Below are positions 45,920 through 54,206 of a stretch of 64,000 nt of DNA, one piece after another; position 1 is the first letter of the stretch; each line of letters starts with the position of its first letter. The translations under genes were made by a program, and so were the position numbers. Source of the DNA: Alteromonadaceae bacterium XY-R5 (GTDB lineage Bacteria > Pseudomonadota > Gammaproteobacteria > Enterobacterales > Alteromonadaceae); assembly GCA_001660395.1 (NCBI GenBank), contig LXWE01000002.1:62001-126000 (forward strand). Reading direction: 5' to 3'. The notes beneath the pieces were generated by a model. It ran no database searches. It saw only the letters and a list, made by a program, of their open reading frames with translations, and was not told where the DNA came from.

Positions 45920-48364
45920 TTAATAGTCGTAAATATGTTCCAGTGCGATCCCCATGTCTTCGAGCCTTGCCAAAACTTTCGGAAGTTCACTTACCTGTGT
46001 CATAGCTACAATTCGTTTTTGCTGTGGGTCCGATACCACCACTGAATCAAATAAATATTTACCGGGTAAAGTGTTGAGCGCTTTGCCCTGATTCACCAGA
46101 AACGACAAGGCTATCTGCTGATTGCCGGAAATATCATTAAATGTCATTCCCTGGCGAGCAAGTTTGGGAATTAATTGAGTAAAGCCACCCCAGCGAGGGA
46201 CGGCTAATAAATATTGATTGCCTTCAGTCGCGAGAATTTTCCCTGGCGATATCTGGTCGTCGGTTACAGGCTGACTGCTGGTTGCAACCAGATAGATATT
46301 ACCGTCACTTTCATCATAGGTAGATTTAGCCGCGAATTTGATCACGGTTGCGTAGAGTTCTTTGAAGCCATACTCCAGGCTGAAGAAGAGCTTACGCTCC
46401 AGTTTACGGATAAAGTTAGGGCCGAAAAAATCAGGCTGAGACCAGATTTTGCCGATCCATCCAGCAAAGTCGAATTCATACCAGGCTTTGGTATAAATCA
46501 GTTCACTGTAAGCTCGTTGAGCCTCAGCAATGAGGTCATCCTCTGGCGTTGCAGCATTAGCTGTCCATTGGGTAAATCGACCTATGCTCGCCTCATATGC
46601 GCCTTTGTAGAGGTATTCAACAGTGGTGGAGATACCGATAACATTGAGCATTGTGAGGTATTCATCGTTCTTTGGATAACGACCAGCAGCAAGTTCGGTG
46701 ACCTTATCATACAGGTGCCAGTATTCGTCTATGCTGGCGAAAAAGGGAAACTCGCTGGGGCTGTGCCCGGCGGCCAGAAAGTCGGCATATTCTTTAGGGT
46801 TAAACACCAGATACCATTCGGGGACTGTCAGTAAGGTTTGCCCTTCATCACGAAAATACTGGGCAATGCTGTTTTTCTCTGGCTGGAAGGCTGGTGCATT
46901 TTTTGGGTAGTGGGTTTGCCACAAACGATTACGAAAACGGTTATTAGGATCTATTTTGTCTTTCAGGGCGAAATACTCAGCGGCTCGCGGATATCCCTGC
47001 TTAAATTGCTCGCTACTGGCAAATATTTGATAAGGTAAATAGTAGGTACCACCTTCAGCTATCGTGGCGTCAATCATGGCCTTACTCCAAGCCTTAACTT
47101 TACGTATATCGGCTACATCTGTGCCCTGTCGGTAATAGACCACAAAAGCGAAAACCTCTTCTTTTGCCCACGCCAGTAAGGTGCCAGAATCGGGTAATGC
47201 ATGACGAATGGAAACATTAATGATGTTGGCATTGTGCGCCTGAAAAATGGTTTTCATCCGCTCGGCAAAAGCATCAAAATGGGATACCGGAACAAAATAT
47301 TCGCGTAAAGCGTAGGTGTAATCAGCACGATCATCTGGTTCCAGTTCTCTAACGTCATAACTGGCTTCGTAGTTGCGCCAGTACACTGCATCACTGGAGT
47401 AGATGTAAGGATCAATTAAATGCTGTCTGGCCCATTTCCCTGTCCCTGATCCTGCCACCAGATCGACAATGTCAGCCTGCCAGCCGTAATCTTTATCTTT
47501 GGGAATAAGTCGCGTAGGTTCGGTCAGTGGCTTGTCCGTTTGCAGCCAACTTACATTACGTACCTGGGTGTAATCCGGGGGATAAATATCTGCGTTGTGG
47601 AAGATGACCCCGGGATTATCACGAATAGATTGTCGGAAAAAGCCCTGATAATCCGCAAGAGCCATAGTTGAGGTCTGGCGTTCAACTTTAACATTGTCGG
47701 TTAACTCTAAGGTTGCTTCAGCAATTACTGCCAAACCGCCATAGCCACCGATTACACCGTAGAATAAATCTGCGTTTTGTTCTGGGGTTGCTGTCACAAC
47801 ATCGCCATTTGCCAGCACTAATTTTAGTCCGTGCACGGATCTCACCAGAGGCCCTTCACCTATGTAGCGGCCGTGAACGTTCACACTCAGAGAGCCACCC
47901 ACAGTAAAATTGGCGTAGGTCTGCATGATTTTAACTGACAGGTTATAGGGATCTATATATTCCTGTATATCGCGCCAGGTAATACCGCTTTGTACCGTAA
48001 TGAGTTTATTTGTCTGGTCGAAGTTAACCACTTGATTGAAGGTGCGCATATCAAAATGCAGGCTGTCAGGGTAGGCGGTTTGCCCACCCTGGCTAAACCT
48101 TCCGCCACCAATAGAGATAGGTCCATGTGTCGCCATAATTGCCGAAACAATATCATCCAAATGATGCGGTGTTACCACCTTACCAACCGCAATTGGATTT
48201 AGGCCGGTAATGTCATTCACGATGAGTGGATCTGTAGCTGTGTATACGCCAGTATTACGGGCGTTTTTTATCACGATAGTGGTGACAATCACATTAATGA
48301 GGATAAATAGGCCAAAAAATATAGCCAGGTTTCTCCCCCATTTTTTGAGAGAAAATTTACGCAT
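45920..48364 (-). CDS. Membrane-anchored FAD-linked oxidase with extra C-terminal domain
   Basis: 814 residues. An N-terminal membrane anchor (NLAIFFGLFILINVIVTTIVI, about 12-32) precedes an FAD-binding type 2 (PCMH) domain at about 55-235, with PISIGGGRFSQGG, LITVQSGITWRDIQEY and ANFTVGGSLSVNVHG. The sequence to about 480 resembles the D-arabinono/L-gulonolactone oxidase family (INVSIRHALPDSGTLLAWA and NNRFRNRLWQTHY). Residues about 490-814 form an additional domain (LTVPEWYLVFNPKEYADFL ... IRKLERKLFFSLEYGFKELY) that I do not recognise. The normal family length is about 450. It is divergent from a methyltransferase-like gene, sharing an 89-bp promoter region. Substrate unknown. Confidence 0.85.
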   Translation of the reverse strand: MRKFSLKKWGRNLAIFFGLFILINVIVTTIVIKNARNTGVYTATDPLIVNDITGLNPIAVGKVVTPHHLDDIVSAIMATHGPISIGGGRFSQGGQTAYPDSLHFDMRTFNQVVNFDQTNKLITVQSGITWRDIQEYIDPYNLSVKIMQTYANFTVGGSLSVNVHGRYIGEGPLVRSVHGLKLVLANGDVVTATPEQNADLFYGVIGGYGGLAVIAEATLELTDNVKVERQTSTMALADYQGFFRQSIRDNPGVIFHNADIYPPDYTQVRNVSWLQTDKPLTEPTRLIPKDKDYGWQADIVDLVAGSGTGKWARQHLIDPYIYSSDAVYWRNYEASYDVRELEPDDRADYTYALREYFVPVSHFDAFAERMKTIFQAHNANIINVSIRHALPDSGTLLAWAKEEVFAFVVYYRQGTDVADIRKVKAWSKAMIDATIAEGGTYYLPYQIFASSEQFKQGYPRAAEYFALKDKIDPNNRFRNRLWQTHYPKNAPAFQPEKNSIAQYFRDEGQTLLTVPEWYLVFNPKEYADFLAAGHSPSEFPFFASIDEYWHLYDKVTELAAGRYPKNDEYLTMLNVIGISTTVEYLYKGAYEASIGRFTQWTANAATPEDDLIAEAQRAYSELIYTKAWYEFDFAGWIGKIWSQPDFFGPNFIRKLERKLFFSLEYGFKELYATVIKFAAKSTYDESDGNIYLVATSSQPVTDDQISPGKILATEGNQYLLAVPRWGGFTQLIPKLARQGMTFNDISGNQQIALSFLVNQGKALNTLPGKYLFDSVVVSDPQQKRIVAMTQVSELPKVLARLEDMGIALEHIYDY

Positions 48365-48453
48365 GTAGAGTCCGTTCTTTTTTGCATTATTGTCTATCTT
48401 TGTTTGCTATAGTGCCGTAGTGTTTGACTATATAGCAAGCAAGGAATCGAGAT

Positions 48454-49392
48454 ATGGATAGACGCCGTATACTTCAGGGAATGGCAGGGTTGCCAGCATT
48501 GTTGCCTCTTTTTAAGGTGTTTGCCGCTTCTTCGGTAAACGAGATTCCGGGCAACTTTCGCTACATTTACGGCGATGCTAATTTACGTAGCGAGTTTTAT
48601 GACTTTCTGGTGAATGTTTTTCACCTGTTTCCGGAACAGGCTTTTCATGAACTTATCGAATCGGTCAGTGTGCTCAAAACGTCTGATAATGCGATCTATC
48701 AACACGTACAATCGCGGCTCGATCTGATTAGTCCCACCTTCGCTTCCCTTCGTTATGCTTTGCCTGCACTTACTAAGCAAAAAGATTTGATTGCAGCACA
48801 AACCTCTGAACTTCTTGGTGATAAACGTCAGTTTAACGGCTATCTCGAACTTGGTACTACCGGACGTTACCTGGATACATTAGAAGAACAGTTGCAGATA
48901 GAAGGCGACAGGTTCTTTATAGCCGAAAAGCCTGCGACCTATTCGCCTGTGGATATGATTGACCGAGGTCAGATGCTAAAGGCGGGTCAGGATATTTTGC
49001 TGAATGACTATCAACCAGTCATGTCAGGGATTGCTCGGCAGTCACTTGAATTAGTGACTTTGTATATCGGTTTTCATCACTGTCCCATACCATTGCGCCA
49101 GGAATTTATCACAGGAATTCGTGATGTGATGCGAGATGGAGGCTATTTGGTTGTACGTGACCATAATGTGGTCGATGCTAAAATGCAGCATATGGTGGGA
49201 CTGGCCCATGATGTGTTTAATCTTGGGACCATGGAAAGTTGGCAATATAATCAGGCTGAACGACGACATTTTTATTCTTTGGCGCAGTTAGATTCGTTAC
49301 TTCAAGCATGTGGCTTCCGCTCTGATGGTAGAAAACTGTATCAGGCGGGTGACCCTACACATAATGCGTTGATGCTTTACCGCAAAGTGTAG
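48454..49392 (+). CDS. Methyltransferase-like protein with twin-arginine N-terminus
   Basis: 312 residues with AAGGAATCG before the ATG. The N-terminus MDRRRILQGMAGLPALLPLF has an RRR motif and a hydrophobic stretch ending at FAASS, so a Tat or Sec-type signal is possible. The C-terminal half resembles an SAM methyltransferase fold: YLELGTTGRYLDTLE as a degenerate motif I, and LRQEFITGIRDVMRDGGYLVVRDHN as the usual motif around strand 5. The glycine pattern of motif I is poor, so SAM binding is uncertain. A methyltransferase outside the cytoplasm would lack cofactor, which makes the signal or the activity questionable. It is divergent from the FAD oxidase gene and probably functionally linked. 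Confidence 0.7.
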   Translation: MDRRRILQGMAGLPALLPLFKVFAASSVNEIPGNFRYIYGDANLRSEFYDFLVNVFHLFPEQAFHELIESVSVLKTSDNAIYQHVQSRLDLISPTFASLRYALPALTKQKDLIAAQTSELLGDKRQFNGYLELGTTGRYLDTLEEQLQIEGDRFFIAEKPATYSPVDMIDRGQMLKAGQDILLNDYQPVMSGIARQSLELVTLYIGFHHCPIPLRQEFITGIRDVMRDGGYLVVRDHNVVDAKMQHMVGLAHDVFNLGTMESWQYNQAERRHFYSLAQLDSLLQACGFRSDGRKLYQAGDPTHNALMLYRKV

Positions 49393-49559
49393 GGTAATCC
49401 GTAACGAATTTAACCTGGTCGTTTTGAACGATAAAATAAAATGCCGCATTTGTTGCGGCCTTTTTGTGTTTATCGGTAGTCTCTTCGTTTTCGTCAATGT
49501 TGTGTTATCCAGTCCGTCTCTTCTAAAGACAGTGGCGTGCAGTAAACCAGGCAGTAACT

Positions 49560-50045
49560 ATGGCAATCAAATCTATTCAGGCAGACCTTTGGCCAGAGAT
49601 TTTGTGGATACAGGCGGAAGTGTATCAGGACGTTGAACCCGAGACCGTGGAGGTACTGCAAAGCAAGTGGCAGCAGTCACCCGAGTGCTGTTTTGTCTAT
49701 CTTGAAGATGGGCAGGTGTTAGGCTATTTGCTGGCACATGCCTGGAACAGTGATGAGCCTCCAAAACTGTTTTCCCCATTACCACCAGATTCAAAAGGCA
49801 GCATACTGTTTTTGCATGATTTAGCGATTTCTGTAAAAGCCCATGGAGAAGGGCTTGGCACAACTATGATCGTGCAGTTATGTGAACTGGCTCGTCAGCA
49901 TACATTTACTCAAATCCGTTTGGTCGCGGTACAAGATTCACTGTCATTTTGGCAAAAGCAGGGCCTTGTCGCTTTGCCCAAACAGCCTGTGTGTTCCAGC
50001 TATGGTGATGGAGCCACGTTAATGTGGCTGCAACTGGCCGCATAG
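49560..50045 (+). CDS. GNAT-family N-acetyltransferase
   Basis: 161 residues. The acetyl-CoA binding motif A is visible as LFLHDLAISVKAHGEGLGTTMIVQLCELA (about 82-110), followed by the motif B region IRLVAVQDSLSFWQKQGLV. The family acetylates small molecules or protein N-termini. It appears to be a single gene with no strong ribosome binding site. Substrate unknown. Confidence 0.85.
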   Translation: MAIKSIQADLWPEILWIQAEVYQDVEPETVEVLQSKWQQSPECCFVYLEDGQVLGYLLAHAWNSDEPPKLFSPLPPDSKGSILFLHDLAISVKAHGEGLGTTMIVQLCELARQHTFTQIRLVAVQDSLSFWQKQGLVALPKQPVCSSYGDGATLMWLQLAA

Positions 50046-50458
50046 TCGCACATTTTCAACGTCAGCAGGGAGTAAAGCGCAGAAACCTGAACCGAATCTG
50101 TACAGCGAAGAAAAAAGCAGGTTTCCCGGTAATAACTGTCTATAATTTCACCGCAGCATCTTGATTGAATGACTTTGTTCGGGTAGGTTTATTTCTCGTG
50201 TGCTGTACTTTCATATCGCCTTTTTTCAGGCGCGTAAAAGTCGTTCTCTGGCAGCTGTCTGTAACTCGTTGCTACGCATTTTCTTCAGCATAGCATTGGG
50301 CACCTGGGAAGGTGCCGTCTACGCTCGGATTTTCAGTTTCTTTGCCGAAAGATACAGTGGGGAACGGATGCCCGCAGTCCTGTCTACGCAACACTTAGAT
50401 GATCTATTCATGCAAAAAGCCGCCTTCAAAGAGGCGGCTTTTGTATTTTAGCTGGCGG
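50046..50458. other. Region between convergent GNAT and AraC genes
   Basis: No supported gene. An 83-codon GTG ORF at 50200-50451 runs through the terminator at 50415-50442 and has neither a ribosome binding site nor family features, so I do not call it. The only firm element is the terminator. Confidence 0.5.
50415..50442. terminator. Bidirectional terminator
   Basis: AAAAGCCGCC and GGCGGCTTTT form a perfect 10-bp stem with an 8-nt loop, flanked by A and T runs. It lies directly at the end of the AraC/GyrI-like gene on the minus strand. Confidence 0.9.
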
Positions 50459-51355
50459 CTAAAGCAGCGGTACATAAACATCGGTAATCAAATCACACTC
50501 ATCTACTTCGTGGATCAAATTCACGTAATGGAAAAAGCAGGGGAAATCCCGCAGGTTTTCACCGCTTTGTGGCAGCCATTGGCGATACACGTAATAAATG
50601 CTGTCATCGAGACTATCATGGCTGCCCAAATGGCGGATGCGCGCACACCTGCCGCCGGGGATCATGCCTGTGACCACGCCAAATTCATTGGCGGGAACGT
50701 CCTGGTCAATACTGCCGCACACGTCCCAGCGAAACTGTTCGGGTGGCGTGGTATTGGGGTCGCTGTAAGGAATGCCATAGGTATTAGAGGTTTTCACCGG
50801 CGATAACCCCGTAGTTTTGCGCCAGGCAATAAAACGGCCCGCGGTGGCAAGCACATTTTCTGGTGGGCCAAGATGTTCCAGTTTTGCCACTTTGGTGGTG
50901 AGGAAGTTAACAATGGTTACCTGCATTTGCTGTTGTCCATAAGTCGGTACGTCAAACTCAAACCGCGCGTGCCATTGTGGCCATTGCGGACGTTCCCTGA
51001 ACTCAGATGGCGATTGCCCAAAGGTGCGTTTGAAGGCCTTACTAAAGGCTTCTGGGCGTTCAAACCCTGCTTCAAAGGCAATATCAATAATGCGTTTTTG
51101 ATGTTCAAACGCTAAGCGAAACGACGCCCGCTTCAACCGGCACAGCAGCACATACTGGCTAATACTGACGCCAACCTGCGCTGAAAACACACGGTGAAAG
51201 TGATACTTAGAAAAGGCCGCCAGATCACTCAGGGTATCCAGACTGATCTCGTCATTCAGATGCTGCTGCACATAATCACAGACCCGCTGAATGCGCGGAT
51301 GATAGTGATGAGGAGTGGCTGTCTGAATATCGCTTGGCTGGGTCATGGGTGACAT
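50459..51355 (-). CDS. AraC-family regulator with GyrI-like effector domain
   Basis: 298 residues. Two HTHs are at the N-terminus (LDTLSDLAAFSKYHFHRVFS and IDIAFEAGFERPEAFSKAFKR followed by FGQSPSEFRERPQWP, about 35-135). The C-terminal domain is of the GyrI/SoxS-related small-molecule binding type (VTIVNFLTTKVAKLEHLGPP ... PVKTSNTYGIPYSDPNTTP ... GRCARIRHLGSHDSLDDSI). This N-HTH, C-GyrI order is found in Rob/MarA-related regulators and YdeE-type proteins that sense xenobiotics. It is divergent from the extradiol dioxygenase operon with 344 bp between, so it could control that operon. The start may also be the ATG at 51346. Confidence 0.88.
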   Translation of the reverse strand: MSPMTQPSDIQTATPHHYHPRIQRVCDYVQQHLNDEISLDTLSDLAAFSKYHFHRVFSAQVGVSISQYVLLCRLKRASFRLAFEHQKRIIDIAFEAGFERPEAFSKAFKRTFGQSPSEFRERPQWPQWHARFEFDVPTYGQQQMQVTIVNFLTTKVAKLEHLGPPENVLATAGRFIAWRKTTGLSPVKTSNTYGIPYSDPNTTPPEQFRWDVCGSIDQDVPANEFGVVTGMIPGGRCARIRHLGSHDSLDDSIYYVYRQWLPQSGENLRDFPCFFHYVNLIHEVDECDLITDVYVPLL

Positions 51356-51699
51356 CTGTTATTCAAGGTATGGCTATTCTGCTTTTACTGGCCGCTGGCG
51401 TCCTGTCTTAACGTGCTAAGTTACTACAGTTTCTCTCCTGATTATCGATTTTACTGACGCATATTTGTTTAGGCACTATCCGCAGTTTCAATCCAGATGG
51501 CTTGCGTTATATCAATTTTTTATGTGCTGCATACCTGTGTATTTTGTCATATGAAAACAATAACGTATTGATATTTAATAAGTTAAATCCATTTAATCTG
51601 TCGGGCAGATGTTAAAAATTTGTATAACAAATTTGTCCGCGGTGATCGCCCTCTTTAGACTGAGTTCAGAAAGTAAAGACCCAGTAAAGAGAGGGGATA
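51356..51699. promoter_or_regulatory. Divergent region upstream of the extradiol dioxygenase operon
   Basis: AT-rich at 51520-51635. It contains the inverted repeat at 51617-51633 and a strong ribosome binding site GAGAGGGG before the ATG at 51700. No gene is seen. Confidence 0.55.
51617..51633. promoter_or_regulatory. Candidate operator AATTTGT-ATA-ACAAATT
   Basis: Seven-base arms are exact reverse complements around a 3-bp centre, 67 bp before the extradiol dioxygenase start. The core TTGTATAACAA resembles sites of GntR-type sugar-acid regulators, but no GntR gene is in the window; the AraC-type regulator next door is an alternative binder. Confidence 0.45.
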
Positions 51700-52626
51700 A
51701 TGAATATAGTAGGACTGGATAGCCTGGTTTTCGGTGTCGATGATGTGGCCCAATGCTGCCAGTATCTGACCGATTATGGCTTGATACCGCACAATGTTAG
51801 CGAAGCCGGCGGCGAGTTTAAAGGCTTAGATGGTACCAGTGTGGTGATTAAAGCCAGAGACGACAGCAGCCTGCCTGCGCCTTTACCCACGGCCAGCATG
51901 ATCCGTAAAACCGTTTACGGGGTTGGCGACCGTGATACCCTGGTAGCCATCAAAGCGGAACTCACACCCGATTTTGAAGTGATTGAACTGGCTGATGGTT
52001 CACTTGAAGTCACCGACCCCAATGGCTTTGTGCTGGGGTTTCAGCTGACGGTGCGTGAGCCGGTCAATTTACCTGCTGAGAAGATCAATGCCCCCGGGGA
52101 TAACGGCCGCGGCGTGAATGTATTAGGCGGCATTATTGACCCGAAAATTGTTCCGCGCAGTTTATCTCATGTGGTCTATTTCGTACCGGACAAGGCGCGA
52201 ACTGAAGCCTTTTACGCACGCATTGGTTTTAGCGTCGTGGATCGCTTTACCAATTTAGGGCCTTTTATGCGCCCGGCAGGCACCCACGATCACCATACCC
52301 TGTTTTTCATTGAAACCCCTGAACACATGCTAGGGGTGGAGCATTTTACCTTCCACCTGGGCGGACCCACCGAGCTGATGCAGGCGGGTAAAGCCTTTGT
52401 CGATAAAGGTTACGAATCTTTCTGGGGACCGGGCCGACATATCTTTGGCTCTAACTGGTTCTGGTATTTCAATAGCCCGATGGGCGTGCATGTGGAATAC
52501 GACGCCGATATGGATTTGCACGACGATGCCTGGCAGCCAAGGGCCTGCGATGCCTCGGCGGATGCCTCGCAGCTATTCAACTTTACCCTGGTACCCAAAT
52601 GGATGCCGGGCGGGGATCCTCATTGA
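51700..52626 (+). CDS. Type I extradiol ring-cleavage dioxygenase (two-domain VOC)
   Basis: 308 residues, AGAGGGGATA before the ATG. Two VOC domains are present. The C-terminal one carries the iron ligands His-157 (SLSHVVYF), His-215 (GVEHFTFH) and Glu-266 (GVHVEYDAD), with His-198 or His-199 in HDHHTLFF and Tyr-256 in FWYFN placed like the catalytic His195 and Tyr250 of BphC. The full active site is therefore conserved. The family opens catecholic rings next to the diol with Fe(II) and oxygen. It is followed by Rieske and flavin monooxygenase genes with overlapping stops and starts. The natural catechol is unknown. Confidence 0.88.
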   Translation: MNIVGLDSLVFGVDDVAQCCQYLTDYGLIPHNVSEAGGEFKGLDGTSVVIKARDDSSLPAPLPTASMIRKTVYGVGDRDTLVAIKAELTPDFEVIELADGSLEVTDPNGFVLGFQLTVREPVNLPAEKINAPGDNGRGVNVLGGIIDPKIVPRSLSHVVYFVPDKARTEAFYARIGFSVVDRFTNLGPFMRPAGTHDHHTLFFIETPEHMLGVEHFTFHLGGPTELMQAGKAFVDKGYESFWGPGRHIFGSNWFWYFNSPMGVHVEYDADMDLHDDAWQPRACDASADASQLFNFTLVPKWMPGGDPH

Positions 52627-52994
52627 GTCAACGCAGGATATTGCTGGGGCGGCTGGGAGAGATAGGTATTGGTGCCAGTCGTGGATACGACCCTCATGAG
52701 CAAGGTAGGCACAGCATTTTTGTTGTGCGTACGGGGGAGCATCAGTGCGTCGCTTACAGTAATTCCTGCCCCCATCGGGGCTATGAAGGCGCCAGCATGG
52801 CCTGGCGTCAGCACCAGTTTTTAACGGGCGATGGCCAGCACATTGTATGTGGGTCCCATGGTGCGTTATTCGAGATTGAGTCGGGGTTATGTGTAAGAGG
52901 CCCCTGTATTGGCGAGCAGTTACAGCCGGTTTTGGTGAGTTGTGACGCTCAGGGACAGATCTATTTAGATATCAACAGCGAGCAAAGTGTATGA
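52623..52994 (+). CDS. Rieske [2Fe-2S] ferredoxin
   Basis: About 123 residues if translation starts at TTG (52623), whose TTGA overlaps the stop of the dioxygenase gene and has GGCGGGG upstream. An in-frame ATG at 52599 would add eight residues but lacks a ribosome binding site. The Rieske motifs are complete: CPH (C-x-H) in YSNSCPHRGYEG and CGSH (C-x2-H) in IVCGSHGALFE. It carries electrons, usually to an oxygenase. No Rieske oxygenase alpha subunit is encoded here, so it might serve a partner elsewhere or re-reduce the iron of the extradiol enzyme, as XylT does for catechol 2,3-dioxygenase. Confidence 0.88.
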   Translation: MSQRRILLGRLGEIGIGASRGYDPHEQGRHSIFVVRTGEHQCVAYSNSCPHRGYEGASMAWRQHQFLTGDGQHIVCGSHGALFEIESGLCVRGPCIGEQLQPVLVSCDAQGQIYLDINSEQSV

Positions 52995-54118
52995 CAACGC
53001 CTATGCAAAAAGTTCTGATCATCGGCGGCGGGTTTTCCGGCATGTCGGCAGCGATTCTTCTTCAACGTCAGGGGCTGGATGTCAGCTTGCTGGAAATTGA
53101 TCCTAACTGGCGTACCGATGGTGCCGGGATTACTGTGAGCGGTCCGTCGCTGCGGGCGATAGAACAAATCGGTATTCTGGATGAATTTAAGCAGCATGGC
53201 GCTATTGCGGCTAACGTTGATATGTTCAATGGCAATGGCGATTTCATTAATCAAATCAAAACACCTGCCGTGCCGGGTTCCAGTGTCGTCGGTGGTGGTG
53301 GCATTATGCGGCCGGTGCTGGCCAAAATTCTGGCCCGTCATACCCAGGAGGTGGGGGTGAATGTCATTCTTGGCCATACCTTTAATGACATTGCCGATTT
53401 GGGCGACAGAGTGCGGGTCAGCCTGACCAACGGCAGCCAGGAAGACTACGATTTTGTTGTGGCGGCAGATGGGGTGTTTTCTAAAGTGCGTCAGACTTTG
53501 TTTCCGGATGCACCCACCCCTCAGTATACCGGTCAGGGCGTGTGGCGAGCCGTGGTGCCGCGCTTTGGGCTGGAACGTCCGGCGCTGTTTTTTGGCGCGA
53601 CTGGTAAGCTTGGCTTTACCCCGGTATCGGCCGATGCAATGTATTTAAATTACACCGAACTGCGCCCGAACAAAGACCGCATCCCGGCAGAGCAGGAACT
53701 GGAGTATCTGCGCAAGCTGCTTGAGCCATTTACTGCGCCTGTGGCAGAGAAGGTCAAACAGCATCTTAATCCTCAAAGCCAGATTTTGTATCGGCCGTTA
53801 GAAGGCATGATCATGCCGCGCAACTGGTACAAAGGCCGGGTGCTGCTGATTGGTGATGCCGTGCATGCCACCACGCCACACCTGGCGTCAGGTGCAGGTA
53901 TGGGCCATGAAGATGCGGTGGTGTTGGCCGATGAAGTGGCCAAAGGCGGGGCGGTGACAGACATTTTTGAACGTTTTCAACATCGCCGCTGGGAGCGCTG
54001 CCGGATGATAGTGGCAAACTCGCTACGTTTGGGTGAAATCGAAAAATCCGGCGGACCCAAAGAAGAGCATGTGCAGATCATGGCTCTGACCATGACGGGC
54101 CTACTGGCGCCGATTTAA
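52991..54118 (+). CDS. FAD-dependent aromatic monooxygenase (group A)
   Basis: 375 residues; its ATGA overlaps the Rieske stop codon. The FAD motif GGGFSGMSAAILLQRQGLD is at about 12-30, the DG motif is AADGVFSKVRQT near residue 160, and the second FAD motif is GRVLLIGDAVHATTPHLASG near residue 280. It resembles salicylate, 3-hydroxybenzoate and 6-hydroxynicotinate hydroxylases. It probably hydroxylates a phenolic ring ortho to an existing hydroxyl, giving the catechol for the extradiol enzyme two genes upstream. Confidence 0.9.
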   Translation: MTTPMQKVLIIGGGFSGMSAAILLQRQGLDVSLLEIDPNWRTDGAGITVSGPSLRAIEQIGILDEFKQHGAIAANVDMFNGNGDFINQIKTPAVPGSSVVGGGGIMRPVLAKILARHTQEVGVNVILGHTFNDIADLGDRVRVSLTNGSQEDYDFVVAADGVFSKVRQTLFPDAPTPQYTGQGVWRAVVPRFGLERPALFFGATGKLGFTPVSADAMYLNYTELRPNKDRIPAEQELEYLRKLLEPFTAPVAEKVKQHLNPQSQILYRPLEGMIMPRNWYKGRVLLIGDAVHATTPHLASGAGMGHEDAVVLADEVAKGGAVTDIFERFQHRRWERCRMIVANSLRLGEIEKSGGPKEEHVQIMALTMTGLLAPI

Positions 54119-54167
54119 GTCGCCAATATTGGTTTCAGTTTTGTTTGAAGCTAAACATTAGGTTAAG

Positions 54168-54195
54168 AAAAAGCCGCAGTGAATGCGGCTTTTTT
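54168..54195. terminator. Bidirectional terminator
   Basis: AAAAAGCCGCA-GTGAA-TGCGGCTTTTT forms a perfect stem with A and T runs between the convergent monooxygenase and GH43 genes. Confidence 0.92.
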
Positions 54196-54206
54196 GTGTC
54201 CTGACG

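Noticed and set aside
46214-46834. 206-codon plus-strand ORF inside the FAD oxidase gene
   Set aside because: Antisense shadow; no ribosome binding site and no recognisable domain.
50200-50451. 83-codon ORF between GNAT and AraC genes
   Set aside because: It starts at GTG without a ribosome binding site and runs through a strong terminator hairpin; no homology is recognisable.
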